From contig DVMG01000148.1 in NCBI GenBank assembly GCA_018715105.1, positions 1 through 10,673 on the forward strand: a stretch of DNA of 10,673 bases. Direction: 5' to 3'. Both the position numbers and the translations under genes were made by a program. Of the stretch, positions 1-6,534 are shown one piece after another. The stretch's first letter is position 1; each line of letters begins with the position of its first letter. This DNA comes from Candidatus Ventricola intestinavium (GTDB lineage: Bacteria; Bacillota; Clostridia; Christensenellales; Aristaeellaceae). The notes under the pieces are model-generated. The model was not told the origin of the DNA and made no database searches. It saw only the letters and a program-made list of their open reading frames with translations.

Positions 1-13
1 GCGGCTATGCCGC
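1..13 (-). terminator. Inverted repeat downstream of the epimerase gene, possibly part of a terminator cut by the window edge
   Basis: A perfect inverted repeat (GCGGC, 3-base loop, GCCGC) begins 23 bases past the stop codon of the aldose 1-epimerase gene, at the very edge of the window. On the minus strand it is preceded by a C-rich run. A terminator would need a matching G-rich arm and a T run, which would lie outside the window. That it ends the four-gene operon is inference from position only. Confidence 0.3.
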
Positions 14-35
14 GGGGGCGCATCTTTTCACCGGA

Positions 36-995
36 TTATGCTTCCGTTCTCTTTTCCACAGTCATGTCCACCCAGCAGGCAAACGTCCTGCCCGCGGGAA
101 GCACCATCAGGCCGCTTTCATCCACAAGGCCCTGTGCATGCATGTTGATAAAGTTGGTCGCACACGTCTGCGGCTCGATGCAGAAGCCCGGCCTGTCATG
201 CGGCGTATAGACCACCGCATTGCGGAAACAATCCGACGCGCGGATATGCACAACGATATCCTCATACCGGATTTTTGACTCCATGTCGGCCGTCATGCCG
301 CGGAACACATGATCCAAATACAGGCTTTCCACCGTCCGGTAGCGGCTGTGGATATCCGTCTCCCCCTCGGCGGGCAGAAGACGGCCCGTGGGAATCCTCC
401 CCTCATCCGCTTCATAATAACGCCTGCACGGCACCGTGAGAGACACCCTTCCCGCGTCGCCGCGCTTGGAGAAATACGGATGCACCGCAAAACCAAAGGG
501 CATTTCCCGCTCATCCTCATTGCGCACGAATGCGTCCATGCGCAGGCCTGCGGCCGTCAGCGTGTAGCGCACGGTAAGCGTGCAGGCGAAAGGATATCCC
601 TCATACAGCGCGTTCTCCCGCGAGATGGCGATCTCCGCCTCGCAGACGGCGCTGTCCTCCCCCGCCTCCAGGCGCGTGACGGTGAACGGCTCATCCTTGA
701 CCAGCCCATGCAGCAGCACCTTTTCACCGCGCTTTGTCATCGTGTATTCGCGGCCCTGCCAGGTATATACAGCATTCCGGATGCGGTTGGGGGTGGGGAA
801 GAGAATCGGGATGCCATACTTGGTGCCGAAGACAGAGAGATCCACCGGCTCCATCAGGATCTCCTCGCCTTCAAACGTCCAGTGATAGAGGTTGAATCCC
901 GCCTGCGGCAGGATGCGCGCCTCATGGCCCGCTCCCGCCAGCGTCACCTGCTCATAGCCATAGCCATCAAGCGTTCCCTTGACCGCCGTAAACAT
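36..995 (-). CDS. Aldose 1-epimerase (galactose mutarotase family)
   Basis: Predicted cytoplasmic mutarotase interconverting alpha and beta anomers of an aldose. The 319-residue product has the family features in order: a G-I-P-I-L-F-P segment near residue 62, a catalytic-type His at about 96 (LLHG), the GFAVHPYF motif with the second His at about 172, and a Glu at about 274 (FCIEPQT) in the position of the catalytic base. I chose the start at 995 because an AAAGGAG site lies 9 bases upstream. The alternative ATG at 1004 overlaps the upstream stop codon (ATGA) but abuts the same Shine-Dalgarno, leaving no spacing. It is the last gene of a minus-strand run after the DUF1015 gene, 5 bases downstream of that stop, so it is very probably co-translated. 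The exact sugar cannot be read from the sequence. The family call is firm and the substrate unknown. Confidence 0.92.
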   Translation of the reverse strand: MFTAVKGTLDGYGYEQVTLAGAGHEARILPQAGFNLYHWTFEGEEILMEPVDLSVFGTKYGIPILFPTPNRIRNAVYTWQGREYTMTKRGEKVLLHGLVKDEPFTVTRLEAGEDSAVCEAEIAISRENALYEGYPFACTLTVRYTLTAAGLRMDAFVRNEDEREMPFGFAVHPYFSKRGDAGRVSLTVPCRRYYEADEGRIPTGRLLPAEGETDIHSRYRTVESLYLDHVFRGMTADMESKIRYEDIVVHIRASDCFRNAVVYTPHDRPGFCIEPQTCATNFINMHAQGLVDESGLMVLPAGRTFACWVDMTVEKRTEA

Positions 996-1000
996 GGTGA

Positions 1001-2311
1001 TCATCTCCTTTGTTCTGATTCAAACGCGCTTTTCTGCGTTGTCTGCGTTTCATCTCCCGCATCCGGCCGGGCCGAGGGCTCTTCCGCCTGCATTCCGATG
1101 CGCCTGCACTCCATGTAATACCGTTTTTCCGTGCTCTCCCCCATGGAAAAGGTCTTGCGCGGAAGCACGCCTCCCGCCGCAATGGCGCCAAACAGGCTGT
1201 GCTTATCGATTGCGCCCAGCAGGATGGCAAACGCCCCTTTCCCCTCCGTCAGGCTGAGGGCATCCGCCTCGCCATGCACATAGTCCATGCGAAGGCCGCT
1301 CTGGGCATCCAAAAACCGCTGAAGCACATCAACGGGCAGGCGTCCACCCCGGCCCGACACATCCAGGCCGCAGCGCACGCCCTCCTGCGCGAAGACCAGC
1401 TCCTCCCCCGGCACAAGGGCCATCCCCTGCCGGCGCACGTCCTCTTCCAACGCCGCAATCATGCCCTGCATGTCGCCCGAAAAGACCACCCTGTGAATCG
1501 GCCGGAAGATCAGAGCCGGGCTGTGCAGGTTGACCACTTCCACCAGCGCGAAGCGGGCAGGATGGCAGGCCCGCTCCTGCGGGGACAGGGTGGGCCGGAT
1601 CTCCTCCCAGCAGGCCTTGGCCGTGGCCAGGGAATGGTTTCCGTCGCCCACGGCGAGGAAGAAGCCGCCGCTTTCCCGCTGCATCTGCGCAATCTGCTCC
1701 GCCGTGCGCCTGGCCTGCCCGCCCTCCACGGCATAGCCCGTCAGCCGGCCGCCGCCCAGCATCAGCTCCACATCGTAGAGAAGGGGCAGATCCGCCGCCC
1801 GGTCGGCCAGCGGCTCGATCAGGCGCATGGCCGGGTCGTCAAGCAGCAGCATCACATGAGGGCTTTCGATGGGCGCGCCGCGGCGGATGCGGACCCTTGG
1901 CGGGATGCGCGAGAGGATCGTCCCCTCCGTGGCCCGCACAGGTGCGTCCGTTCCGGGGGTATAGTCATACTGCTCCAGATCGAGCCGGCCCACAAGGCCC
2001 AGCCGCTCCCCGCTGTGTGTGACACGCCGCACGAGCACAAATCCGTCCGTTACCCGCCGGACAAGCGTGCCGTTTTCAAGGTCGCGTGTCATGGCCTCCC
2101 GGATGCGCCGGATGCGCGCATCGCCCTGCGAGAGATAGGCTTCCGGATAGATGATCTCCAGCGCGCTGGGCGAATCCCCCACGATCCGCTCTGCCTCCCG
2201 CCAGTATTCGGGCTGGCTGGTGAACTGGTCGCAGGCAATGACCGCCCACTTGGCGCAGTCAACGCCGCCGGATGGCAGCAGAATATCCGCGGGCAGAAAA
2301 CAGGCTTGCAT
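1001..2311 (-). CDS. DUF1015 family protein of unknown function
   Basis: A 436-residue soluble protein with no signal peptide or membrane segment. It is recognised as DUF1015 by a conserved N-terminal block (IACDQFTSQPEYW, about residues 25-37, followed by PSALEIIYPEAYL), the motif GDGNHSLATAK at about 223-232 (the DGxH-xxATA core of the family), RPIHRVV near 270-276, and the C-terminal block LPRKTFSMGESTEKRYY near 383-399. The last 30 residues are hydrophilic and look like a variable tail. The ATG at 2311 has an AAAGGA site 9 bases upstream. To my knowledge the biochemical role of this family is not established; from memory it is often seen beside serine biosynthesis genes in clostridia, which is not the case here. 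Its stop lies 5 bases from the epimerase start, and a 157-base gap separates it from the radical SAM gene upstream. The family call is confident and no function is assigned. Confidence 0.9.
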   Translation of the reverse strand: MQACFLPADILLPSGGVDCAKWAVIACDQFTSQPEYWREAERIVGDSPSALEIIYPEAYLSQGDARIRRIREAMTRDLENGTLVRRVTDGFVLVRRVTHSGERLGLVGRLDLEQYDYTPGTDAPVRATEGTILSRIPPRVRIRRGAPIESPHVMLLLDDPAMRLIEPLADRAADLPLLYDVELMLGGGRLTGYAVEGGQARRTAEQIAQMQRESGGFFLAVGDGNHSLATAKACWEEIRPTLSPQERACHPARFALVEVVNLHSPALIFRPIHRVVFSGDMQGMIAALEEDVRRQGMALVPGEELVFAQEGVRCGLDVSGRGGRLPVDVLQRFLDAQSGLRMDYVHGEADALSLTEGKGAFAILLGAIDKHSLFGAIAAGGVLPRKTFSMGESTEKRYYMECRRIGMQAEEPSARPDAGDETQTTQKSAFESEQRR

Positions 2312-2369
2312 GGCGTTTCATCCTTTCTGAGGACTCTATCAGGCTTTGAGATCCTTGTCTTCTCTCTTT

Positions 2370-2439
2370 GATTTCTTTTGCCGGCTTTGGGGCCGATTTC
2401 TTTCGTTGGCTTTCTGTGCTGACTTCTTGCATTGACTTT
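2370..2439. repeat. Three degenerate copies of a 19-base unit in the gap between the radical SAM and DUF1015 genes
   Basis: Within the 157-base gap 2312-2468, three similar units start at 2370, 2395 and 2421, with spacings of 25 and 26 bases. On the plus strand the units follow the pattern GATTTCTTT-n-G-nn-GGCTTT. By eye, units 1 and 2 agree at 16 of 19 positions and units 2 and 3 at 15 of 19. On the transcribed minus strand the tract is A- and G-rich. The spacings are not multiples of three, so a coding repeat is unlikely. I see no hairpin terminator, clear promoter or gene in the rest of the gap. Confidence 0.5.
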
Positions 2440-2468
2440 TTTCCGGGCGTTCTGCTGGTTCCGGCCTT

Positions 2469-3350
2469 TCAGGCTCTGTCCACCCCTGTCCCGTCAAAGG
2501 CGGGGATGAATGCGCCGTCCGCCGCCGTCAGCGCCTGGCAATAGCCTTCAAGGCCGATGGCCCGCATGTGCGCGCGCACGCGGGCGTATTCCCTGGGGGT
2601 GAGCTTCCGATTCATGCCGGGGATTTGAAGCGCGCGCCCGCAGGGGGTATACTGCCCCATCAGGGAGACGGGCGTATCCGGCAGTTCATCCCGGATGAGG
2701 GTGAGAATGCGCATGCTGTCCCCCGTCAGGCCCGGCAGCACGAGATGCCGGATCTGCGTGCCGCGCAGCATGGTGCCCTCCGCGTCGTACACAGCGGGGC
2801 CCGTCTGCCTGCGCATTTCCCGGATCGCTGCCAGCGCCGTTTCGGGATAATCGCGCGCGCCGGAAAGCAGTGCCGCCATCTTCGGATCGATATACTTGAA
2901 GTCCGGCAGATAGATATCGACCACGCCCTCCAGCATGCGCAGCGTGCCGATGGATTCATATCCGCTCGAGTTATACACGATGGGGATTTTCGGTCTATAC
3001 AGATGGAGCGCGCCGATGACCGCGGGCACAAAGTGCGCCGCCGTGACCAGATTGATGTTGTGCGCCCCCTGTTCCTCCAGCTCGCGAAAGATTTCGCTCA
3101 GGCGGCGGACAGACACGATCTGCCCTTCGGCGCGCTGGCTGATCCCCTCGTTCTGGCAGAACGCGCACCGCAGGCCGCAGCCTGAAAAGAACACCGCCCC
3201 GCTCCCCCGTGTTCCGCTGATGCAGGGCTCTTCCCATCTGTGCAGCGCGGCGCGCGCAATCTTGGGCAGCGTGCCCACGCCGCACAGGCCGCTGCCCGCC
3301 TGCGGCGTGCGCTCGGCCCGGCAGTTTCTCGGACAGAGCGTGCAGATCAT
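2469..3350 (-). CDS. Radical SAM protein, PflX-like (COG1313-type)
   Basis: A 293-residue radical SAM enzyme. The CxxxCxxC motif that holds the 4Fe-4S cluster is at Cys58, Cys62 and Cys65 (SGCGLRCAFCQN). An N-terminal cysteine set, Cys3, Cys6, Cys10 and Cys23 (CTLCPRNC then GLCGVG), could bind a second metal centre. The preceding segment HRWEEPCISG with GSGAVFFSGC is the hallmark of the group annotated as PflX or putative pyruvate formate-lyase activating enzyme. No pyruvate formate-lyase gene is present here, so glycyl-radical activation is a family label and not a finding. The start ATG at 3350 overlaps the stop of the ATP-grasp gene (ATGA), with a GGAG site 11 bases upstream, indicating translational coupling. 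The gene stops at 2469, followed by a purine-rich 157-base gap. The fold and family are firm and the substrate is unknown. Confidence 0.9.
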   Translation of the reverse strand: MICTLCPRNCRAERTPQAGSGLCGVGTLPKIARAALHRWEEPCISGTRGSGAVFFSGCGLRCAFCQNEGISQRAEGQIVSVRRLSEIFRELEEQGAHNINLVTAAHFVPAVIGALHLYRPKIPIVYNSSGYESIGTLRMLEGVVDIYLPDFKYIDPKMAALLSGARDYPETALAAIREMRRQTGPAVYDAEGTMLRGTQIRHLVLPGLTGDSMRILTLIRDELPDTPVSLMGQYTPCGRALQIPGMNRKLTPREYARVRAHMRAIGLEGYCQALTAADGAFIPAFDGTGVDRA

Positions 3351-4351
3351 AGGTCGATAAACTCCTCAAACCGCGGCAAAATGCCGATGCCATCCGGAAA
3401 ATGGGCGGCAAACTGGGGAATCGCGTGACTGGGGAACGAATTGCCCTCGATGAACACGGGGCCTTCCGGCGTGATGGCCACATCCCAGGCGACAAAGCGC
3501 ACCTGCGGCACCACATGCATGGCGTCAAGGCACATGCTGCGCACGTCGCTCCAATAGGGAATTGGTGTGCCGGGGATGCGCCTGCCCGTCATCGGATGCT
3601 CTTCAAAGACCTCGCCGGCCTTATTCGCCCCCACGCCGCAGATGACGCCCGTTTCAAGATCCACAGGGGCGGCCATGCCTCCGCAATCCACATTGTCCAT
3701 CACCTTGCCGTTGCCGATGCGGATATAGGCATAGACAATGCCCTGCTTTTTGTCGCCCAGCAGGGTTGCCACACGGATGGTGTTCACCGACGTGGGGCAA
3801 AGCGCGGCCAGAGCCTCGTGCTGAATGACCTTATCCTCCACGATGCCGATCCCCGCCGCCTTCAGGCGCGCATACAGCGCCCGGGGATCCGCGTATTCCT
3901 GCGGGGTGCACTTGAGAATCCCCTGCCCGCTGGAGCCGTCGATCGGCTTGCAGATGATGTCGCCCCGCCCCTTGAGAAACCGGGCAAAGCTTTCTTCATC
4001 CGCCGTGGTCAGGTTGAGCCACTCGCGCTTCACCTGCCGGCTGAACAGCTGGTTGAACTCCGTCTTATTGTCGAAAAAATGCCAGAAATCCTTGTCATTC
4101 ATCCTGGCGACGATGCTGTTGGAAATGCCTCGCGTGATCTGCGTGGCGCGCTGCGCATCATTCAGGCGATACATCTCGGCAATTTTGTAATCGATGTATC
4201 CGGCGTTATACTTTGCCGCACACCGGGCCATGTCCGCCATCAGCCACAGGCGGCTTTTTCCGGTTTTTTCGTGCAGCCTCCCGGCGGTTTTGAGCATCGC
4301 GCCGTAATCCATCTTCGCCGCGCGCCGGATCACATAGGAAAGCCTGCCCAT
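3347..4351 (-). CDS. Sugar-transfer-associated ATP-grasp protein
   Basis: A 334-residue soluble protein of the ATP-grasp group found with sugar-transfer and polysaccharide genes. Such enzymes use ATP to activate a carboxylate as an acyl phosphate. Visible features are a nucleotide-binding lysine and glycine-rich loop (CKPIDGSSGQGI, about residues 134-145), the segment EDKVIQH near 172-178, NTIRV near 190, and the metal-binding end of the domain, AWDVAITPEGPVFIEGN, with Asp290, Glu302 and Asn304. I chose the ATG at 4351 because a GAGGA site lies 7 bases upstream and the protein then begins MGRLSYVIRRAAKMDY, as I recall for relatives. An in-frame ATG at 4408 would add 19 mostly basic and polar residues but lacks a good ribosome site. 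It is the first gene of the four-gene run and overlaps the radical SAM gene by four bases. The substrate and acceptor are unknown. Confidence 0.88.
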   Translation of the reverse strand: MGRLSYVIRRAAKMDYGAMLKTAGRLHEKTGKSRLWLMADMARCAAKYNAGYIDYKIAEMYRLNDAQRATQITRGISNSIVARMNDKDFWHFFDNKTEFNQLFSRQVKREWLNLTTADEESFARFLKGRGDIICKPIDGSSGQGILKCTPQEYADPRALYARLKAAGIGIVEDKVIQHEALAALCPTSVNTIRVATLLGDKKQGIVYAYIRIGNGKVMDNVDCGGMAAPVDLETGVICGVGANKAGEVFEEHPMTGRRIPGTPIPYWSDVRSMCLDAMHVVPQVRFVAWDVAITPEGPVFIEGNSFPSHAIPQFAAHFPDGIGILPRFEEFIDL

Positions 4352-4441
4352 TTCAACATCCTCATTTCTCTGTTTTTTCCTATCCTTTGTGAAAATGCTC
4401 ATGGGCATACGCCCGCATTTTCATGCCTGTCGGGTTCTTCC

Positions 4442-4470
4442 ATTGTATTCCATTTTGGCCGCTTTTGCAA
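4442..4470 (-). promoter_or_regulatory. Sigma-A-like promoter of the ATP-grasp operon
   Basis: On the minus strand, TTGCAA at 4470-4465 (4 of 6 to TTGACA) and TACAAT at 4447-4442 (5 of 6 to TATAAT) are separated by exactly 17 bases. Transcription would start near 4435, about 84 bases before the preferred ATG at 4351. It lies between the terminator of the upstream kdu unit and the ATP-grasp gene, so position and motif agree. Confidence 0.65.
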
Positions 4471-4489
4471 GGTTCCGGCTGCTTTTGCA
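4457..4489. repeat. Direct repeat overlapping the ATP-grasp operon promoter, possible operator
   Basis: The 13-base unit GGCYGCTTTTGCA occurs at 4457-4469 and 4477-4489, differing at a single position. The period is 20 bases, close to two helical turns. The first copy covers most of the -35 element and the second lies just upstream. A dimeric or tandem regulator binding here is an inference; no known regulator is matched. Confidence 0.4.
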
Positions 4490-4524
4490 CGCCCTGCCGG
4501 CATCGCCCCACCGTTCCCGCGCAT

Positions 4525-4569
4525 GAAAACAGCGCCCCGCTCCCGGCATAGGGCCAGGGGCGGAGCGCT
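4525..4569 (-). terminator. Rho-independent terminator after the kduI-SDR unit
   Basis: On the minus strand, 17 bases past the SDR stop, a long hairpin spans 4569-4531. Ten consecutive pairs include one G-U, then one mismatch, then about three more pairs. It is followed by GTTTTC, a short T run at 4529-4526. The stem is very GC-rich. It separates the kdu unit from the ATP-grasp operon promoter just downstream. Confidence 0.75.
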
Positions 4570-4585
4570 GCGTTTGCGCTGTCTT

Positions 4586-5389
4586 TTACGGCTGCTTGCC
4601 GATATAGGCCAGAATGCCGCCGTCCACATAGAGAATGTGGCCGTTGACAAAGTTGGAAGCGTCGGAAGCAAGGAACACGGCCGGACCCTGCAGATCCTCC
4701 GTCCTGCCCCAGCGCGCGGCCGGCGTCTTGGAGATGATGAACTGGTCAAACGGATGACGGCTGCCGTCCGCCTGACGCTCGCGCAGCGGCGCGGTCTGCG
4801 GGGTCTCGATGTAACCCGGCCCAATGCCGTTGCACTGGATGTTGGCCTCGCCATATTCGGAGCAGATGTTGCGGGTGAGCATCTTCAGGCCGCCCTTGGC
4901 CGCCGCATAGGCCGACACCGTCTCCCTGCCCAGCTCGGACATCATGGAGCAGATGTTGATGATCTTGCCGTGTCCCTTCTCGATCATGCCCGGAATGCAT
5001 GCCTTGGAGACGATGAACGGCGCGTTCAGATCCACATCGATGACCTTGCGGAAATCCTCCGCGCTCATCTCAAGCATCGGGATGCGCTTGATGATGCCGG
5101 CGTTGTTGACCAGGATGTCGATGATGCCCACTTCCTCACGGATCTTGGCGACAGTCGCCTTGACCGCTTCCTCGTCGGTCACATCGCACACATAGCCGTG
5201 AGCCTGAATGCCCTTCTCGGCATACGCGGCCATGCCCTTGTCAACAAGCTCCTGCTTGATGTCGTTGAACACGATCGTCGCCCCGGCGGCGGCAAACGCG
5301 CTGGCGATCGCAAAGCCGATGCCGTAAGAAGCGCCGGTGACAAAGGCCACCTTGCCCTCCAGGCTGAAGTTTTTCATAAAATCATTCAT
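4586..5389 (-). CDS. kduD: Short-chain dehydrogenase, KduD / gluconate 5-dehydrogenase type
   Basis: A 267-residue classical SDR that reduces or oxidises a hexuronate-derived keto acid using NAD(P)H in the cytoplasm. Visible motifs are the nucleotide-binding TGASYGIG at 18-25, NNAG at 95-98, and the catalytic set Ser148, Tyr161 and Lys165 (SAYAAAKGG). The product ends in DGGILAYIGKQP, an ending I associate with proteins annotated gluconate 5-dehydrogenase. Placed 70 bases after kduI, the likely reaction is the KduD step, 3-deoxy-D-glycero-2,5-hexodiulosonate to 2-keto-3-deoxygluconate. The ATG at 5389 has AAGGAGG 9 bases upstream. It is slightly longer than the roughly 253 residues of classical KduD, matching the gluconate 5-dehydrogenase-like subgroup. 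The SDR call is certain; the choice between KduD and gluconate 5-dehydrogenase rests on the neighbour and is moderate. Confidence 0.85.
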   Translation of the reverse strand: MNDFMKNFSLEGKVAFVTGASYGIGFAIASAFAAAGATIVFNDIKQELVDKGMAAYAEKGIQAHGYVCDVTDEEAVKATVAKIREEVGIIDILVNNAGIIKRIPMLEMSAEDFRKVIDVDLNAPFIVSKACIPGMIEKGHGKIINICSMMSELGRETVSAYAAAKGGLKMLTRNICSEYGEANIQCNGIGPGYIETPQTAPLRERQADGSRHPFDQFIISKTPAARWGRTEDLQGPAVFLASDASNFVNGHILYVDGGILAYIGKQP

Positions 5390-5432
5390 GGGAAGAATCC
5401 TCCTTCTCTTTTATGTATTCCTGTTATTGCAA

Positions 5433-5448
5433 GCCGGGCAGGCCCGGC
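5433..5448 (-). other. GC-rich hairpin between kduI and the SDR gene
   Basis: A perfect inverted repeat GCCGGGC, AG, GCCCGGC lies 11 bases past the kduI stop. No T run follows it on the minus strand, so it is not a typical terminator. It could stabilise the 3' end of kduI mRNA or reduce readthrough into the SDR gene; that role is inference. Confidence 0.45.
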
Positions 5449-5459
5449 GGACAGGCTTT

Positions 5460-6296
5460 TCAGCGCAGATCCATGGGGTCGAGGTTGTCCATGTCGTCAA
5501 AATCCTGGTTTTCCCCGCACATGCCCCAGATGAACGTATAGTTGCTCGTGCCCACGCCCGTGTGAATCGACCAGGACGGGGAGATGACAGCCTGTTCATT
5601 GTGCATGACCAGATGGCGCGTCTCGGTCGGCTCGCCCATCATGTGGAAGACGACGTTGTTATCCTTGAGTTCAAAGTAGAAATAGACCTCCATGCGGCGC
5701 TCATGCGTATGGCAGGGCATGGAATTCCAGTTGCTTCCGGGGGCCAGCTGCGTCATGCCCATGCACAGCTGGCAGCTTTGCATGACGGCGGGATGGATGT
5801 ATTGATTGATGACGCGCTTGTTGCATGTCTCCATCGCGCCTAGCGGACGCTTGTTGGCCTTGTCAATATCGATCTTGACCGTGGGATAGGTGCGGTGCGC
5901 CGGGCAGGTGTTGATGTAAAACTTGGCCGGATCTTCCGGGCTCTCGCTTTCAAAGCTCAGCGTTTGGGCGCCCATGCCCACATACAAGCCGTCGTACTGT
6001 TTAAGATCATACACCGTGCCATCCACGGTGATGCGGCCCTTGCCGCCAATGTTGATGACGCCCATCTCCCGGCGCTCCAGGAATGTGTCGGAAGCCAGCT
6101 CCTTGCATCCCACAAGCTCCACGCTCTTGTGAACCGGCATCACGCCGCCGGCGATGATCCGGTCAAAATGGGAATAGGTGAGGATGGCGTCGTCCGGAAC
6201 GAACACGGTTTCAATCAGATATTCGCTGCGCAGGCGCTCGGTGGTATAGTGCTTCGCGTCCTGAGACGCGGAAGGCTGGCGAACAGTCAGCTGCAT
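5460..6296 (-). CDS. kduI: 5-keto-4-deoxyuronate isomerase
   Basis: A cupin-fold metalloenzyme that isomerises 4-deoxy-L-threo-5-hexosulose uronate, released by pectate or glycosaminoglycan lyases and hydrolases, to 3-deoxy-D-glycero-2,5-hexodiulosonate. With the start at 6296 the protein is 278 residues, the length I know for E. coli KduI. The zinc ligands fall at matching positions: His196 and His198 (CHTHERR), Glu203 and His245 (SIHTG). Other family blocks are ETVFVPDD near 29-36 and the C-terminal FIWGMCGENQ. The ATG at 6296 has AAAGGAGG 8 bases upstream; the ATG at 6302 would be only 2 bases from it, and the open frame further upstream crosses the promoter. It is the first gene of a two-gene unit with the SDR. 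Confidence is very high. Confidence 0.97.
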   Translation of the reverse strand: MQLTVRQPSASQDAKHYTTERLRSEYLIETVFVPDDAILTYSHFDRIIAGGVMPVHKSVELVGCKELASDTFLERREMGVINIGGKGRITVDGTVYDLKQYDGLYVGMGAQTLSFESESPEDPAKFYINTCPAHRTYPTVKIDIDKANKRPLGAMETCNKRVINQYIHPAVMQSCQLCMGMTQLAPGSNWNSMPCHTHERRMEVYFYFELKDNNVVFHMMGEPTETRHLVMHNEQAVISPSWSIHTGVGTSNYTFIWGMCGENQDFDDMDNLDPMDLR

Positions 6297-6337
6297 AAAC
6301 ATGTCCTCCTTTGATTGATACAGGGCTTGATATATAT

Positions 6338-6346
6338 AGTATAGCA
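6338..6346 (-). promoter_or_regulatory. Extended -10 promoter of kduI
   Basis: On the minus strand, TATACT (6343-6338) is preceded directly by TGC (6346-6344), giving an extended -10 element in a short AT-rich patch that stands out from the GC-rich surroundings. No good -35 is seen 17 or 18 bases upstream, which extended -10 promoters tolerate. Transcription would start near 6331, leaving a leader of about 35 bases that contains the strong ribosome site. Confidence 0.6.
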
Positions 6347-6444
6347 CAGCTTGGCAGGAAAAACCAGTGACCCGCGCAAAAAGGACGGGAATTCCGCTTT
6401 CACAATCAGGCAAATCTGACAAGACATCTGATGAATGAACGCGT

Positions 6445-6473
6445 GCATGATTTTCCTGTATCGTGGCAGACTA
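6445..6473 (+). promoter_or_regulatory. Sigma-G-like promoter candidate for the ger operon
   Basis: GCATG at 6445-6449 fits the forespore sigma-G -35 pattern, and CAGACTA at 6467-6473 agrees with the -10 pattern CATnnTA at all but one fixed position. The spacer is 17 bases. Transcription would begin near 6480, about 55 bases before gerA. Germination receptor operons are known to be sigma-G dependent in Bacillus, which is why this pattern was looked for. The motif is short and the match could be chance. Confidence 0.45.
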
Positions 6474-6534
6474 CTGTGCGAAAAACGGAAACACCCGGCA
6501 GGATTGAAAGCCGCCCGTAAAGGAGGCCCCTCTT

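Noticed and set aside
2339..2490. In the +1 frame the radical SAM reading frame could continue past its stop into a Lys/Arg/Glu-rich tail of about 43 codons ending at 2339-2341.
   Set aside because: The region is A/G-rich, so every frame there reads as charged residues. The repeat period of 25-26 bases is not a multiple of three, no slippery site is evident at the stop, and the protein is already of family length.
3401..5533. A 710-codon open frame on the plus strand across the ATP-grasp and SDR genes.
   Set aside because: It runs antisense to two well-supported genes, has no ribosome site at its start, and its His/Arg/Pro-rich product is what antisense translation of GC-rich genes gives.
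6389..6402. Possible catabolite control (cre) site upstream of kduI, with one good half (TGAAAGCG on the minus strand).
   Set aside because: The second half has three mismatches to the consensus, and the site lies well upstream of the -10, so support is too weak.
6425..6433. Short palindrome CATC-T-GATG in the kduI-gerA intergenic region.
   Set aside because: A 9-base palindrome is expected by chance in a region of this size, and it does not overlap either promoter.
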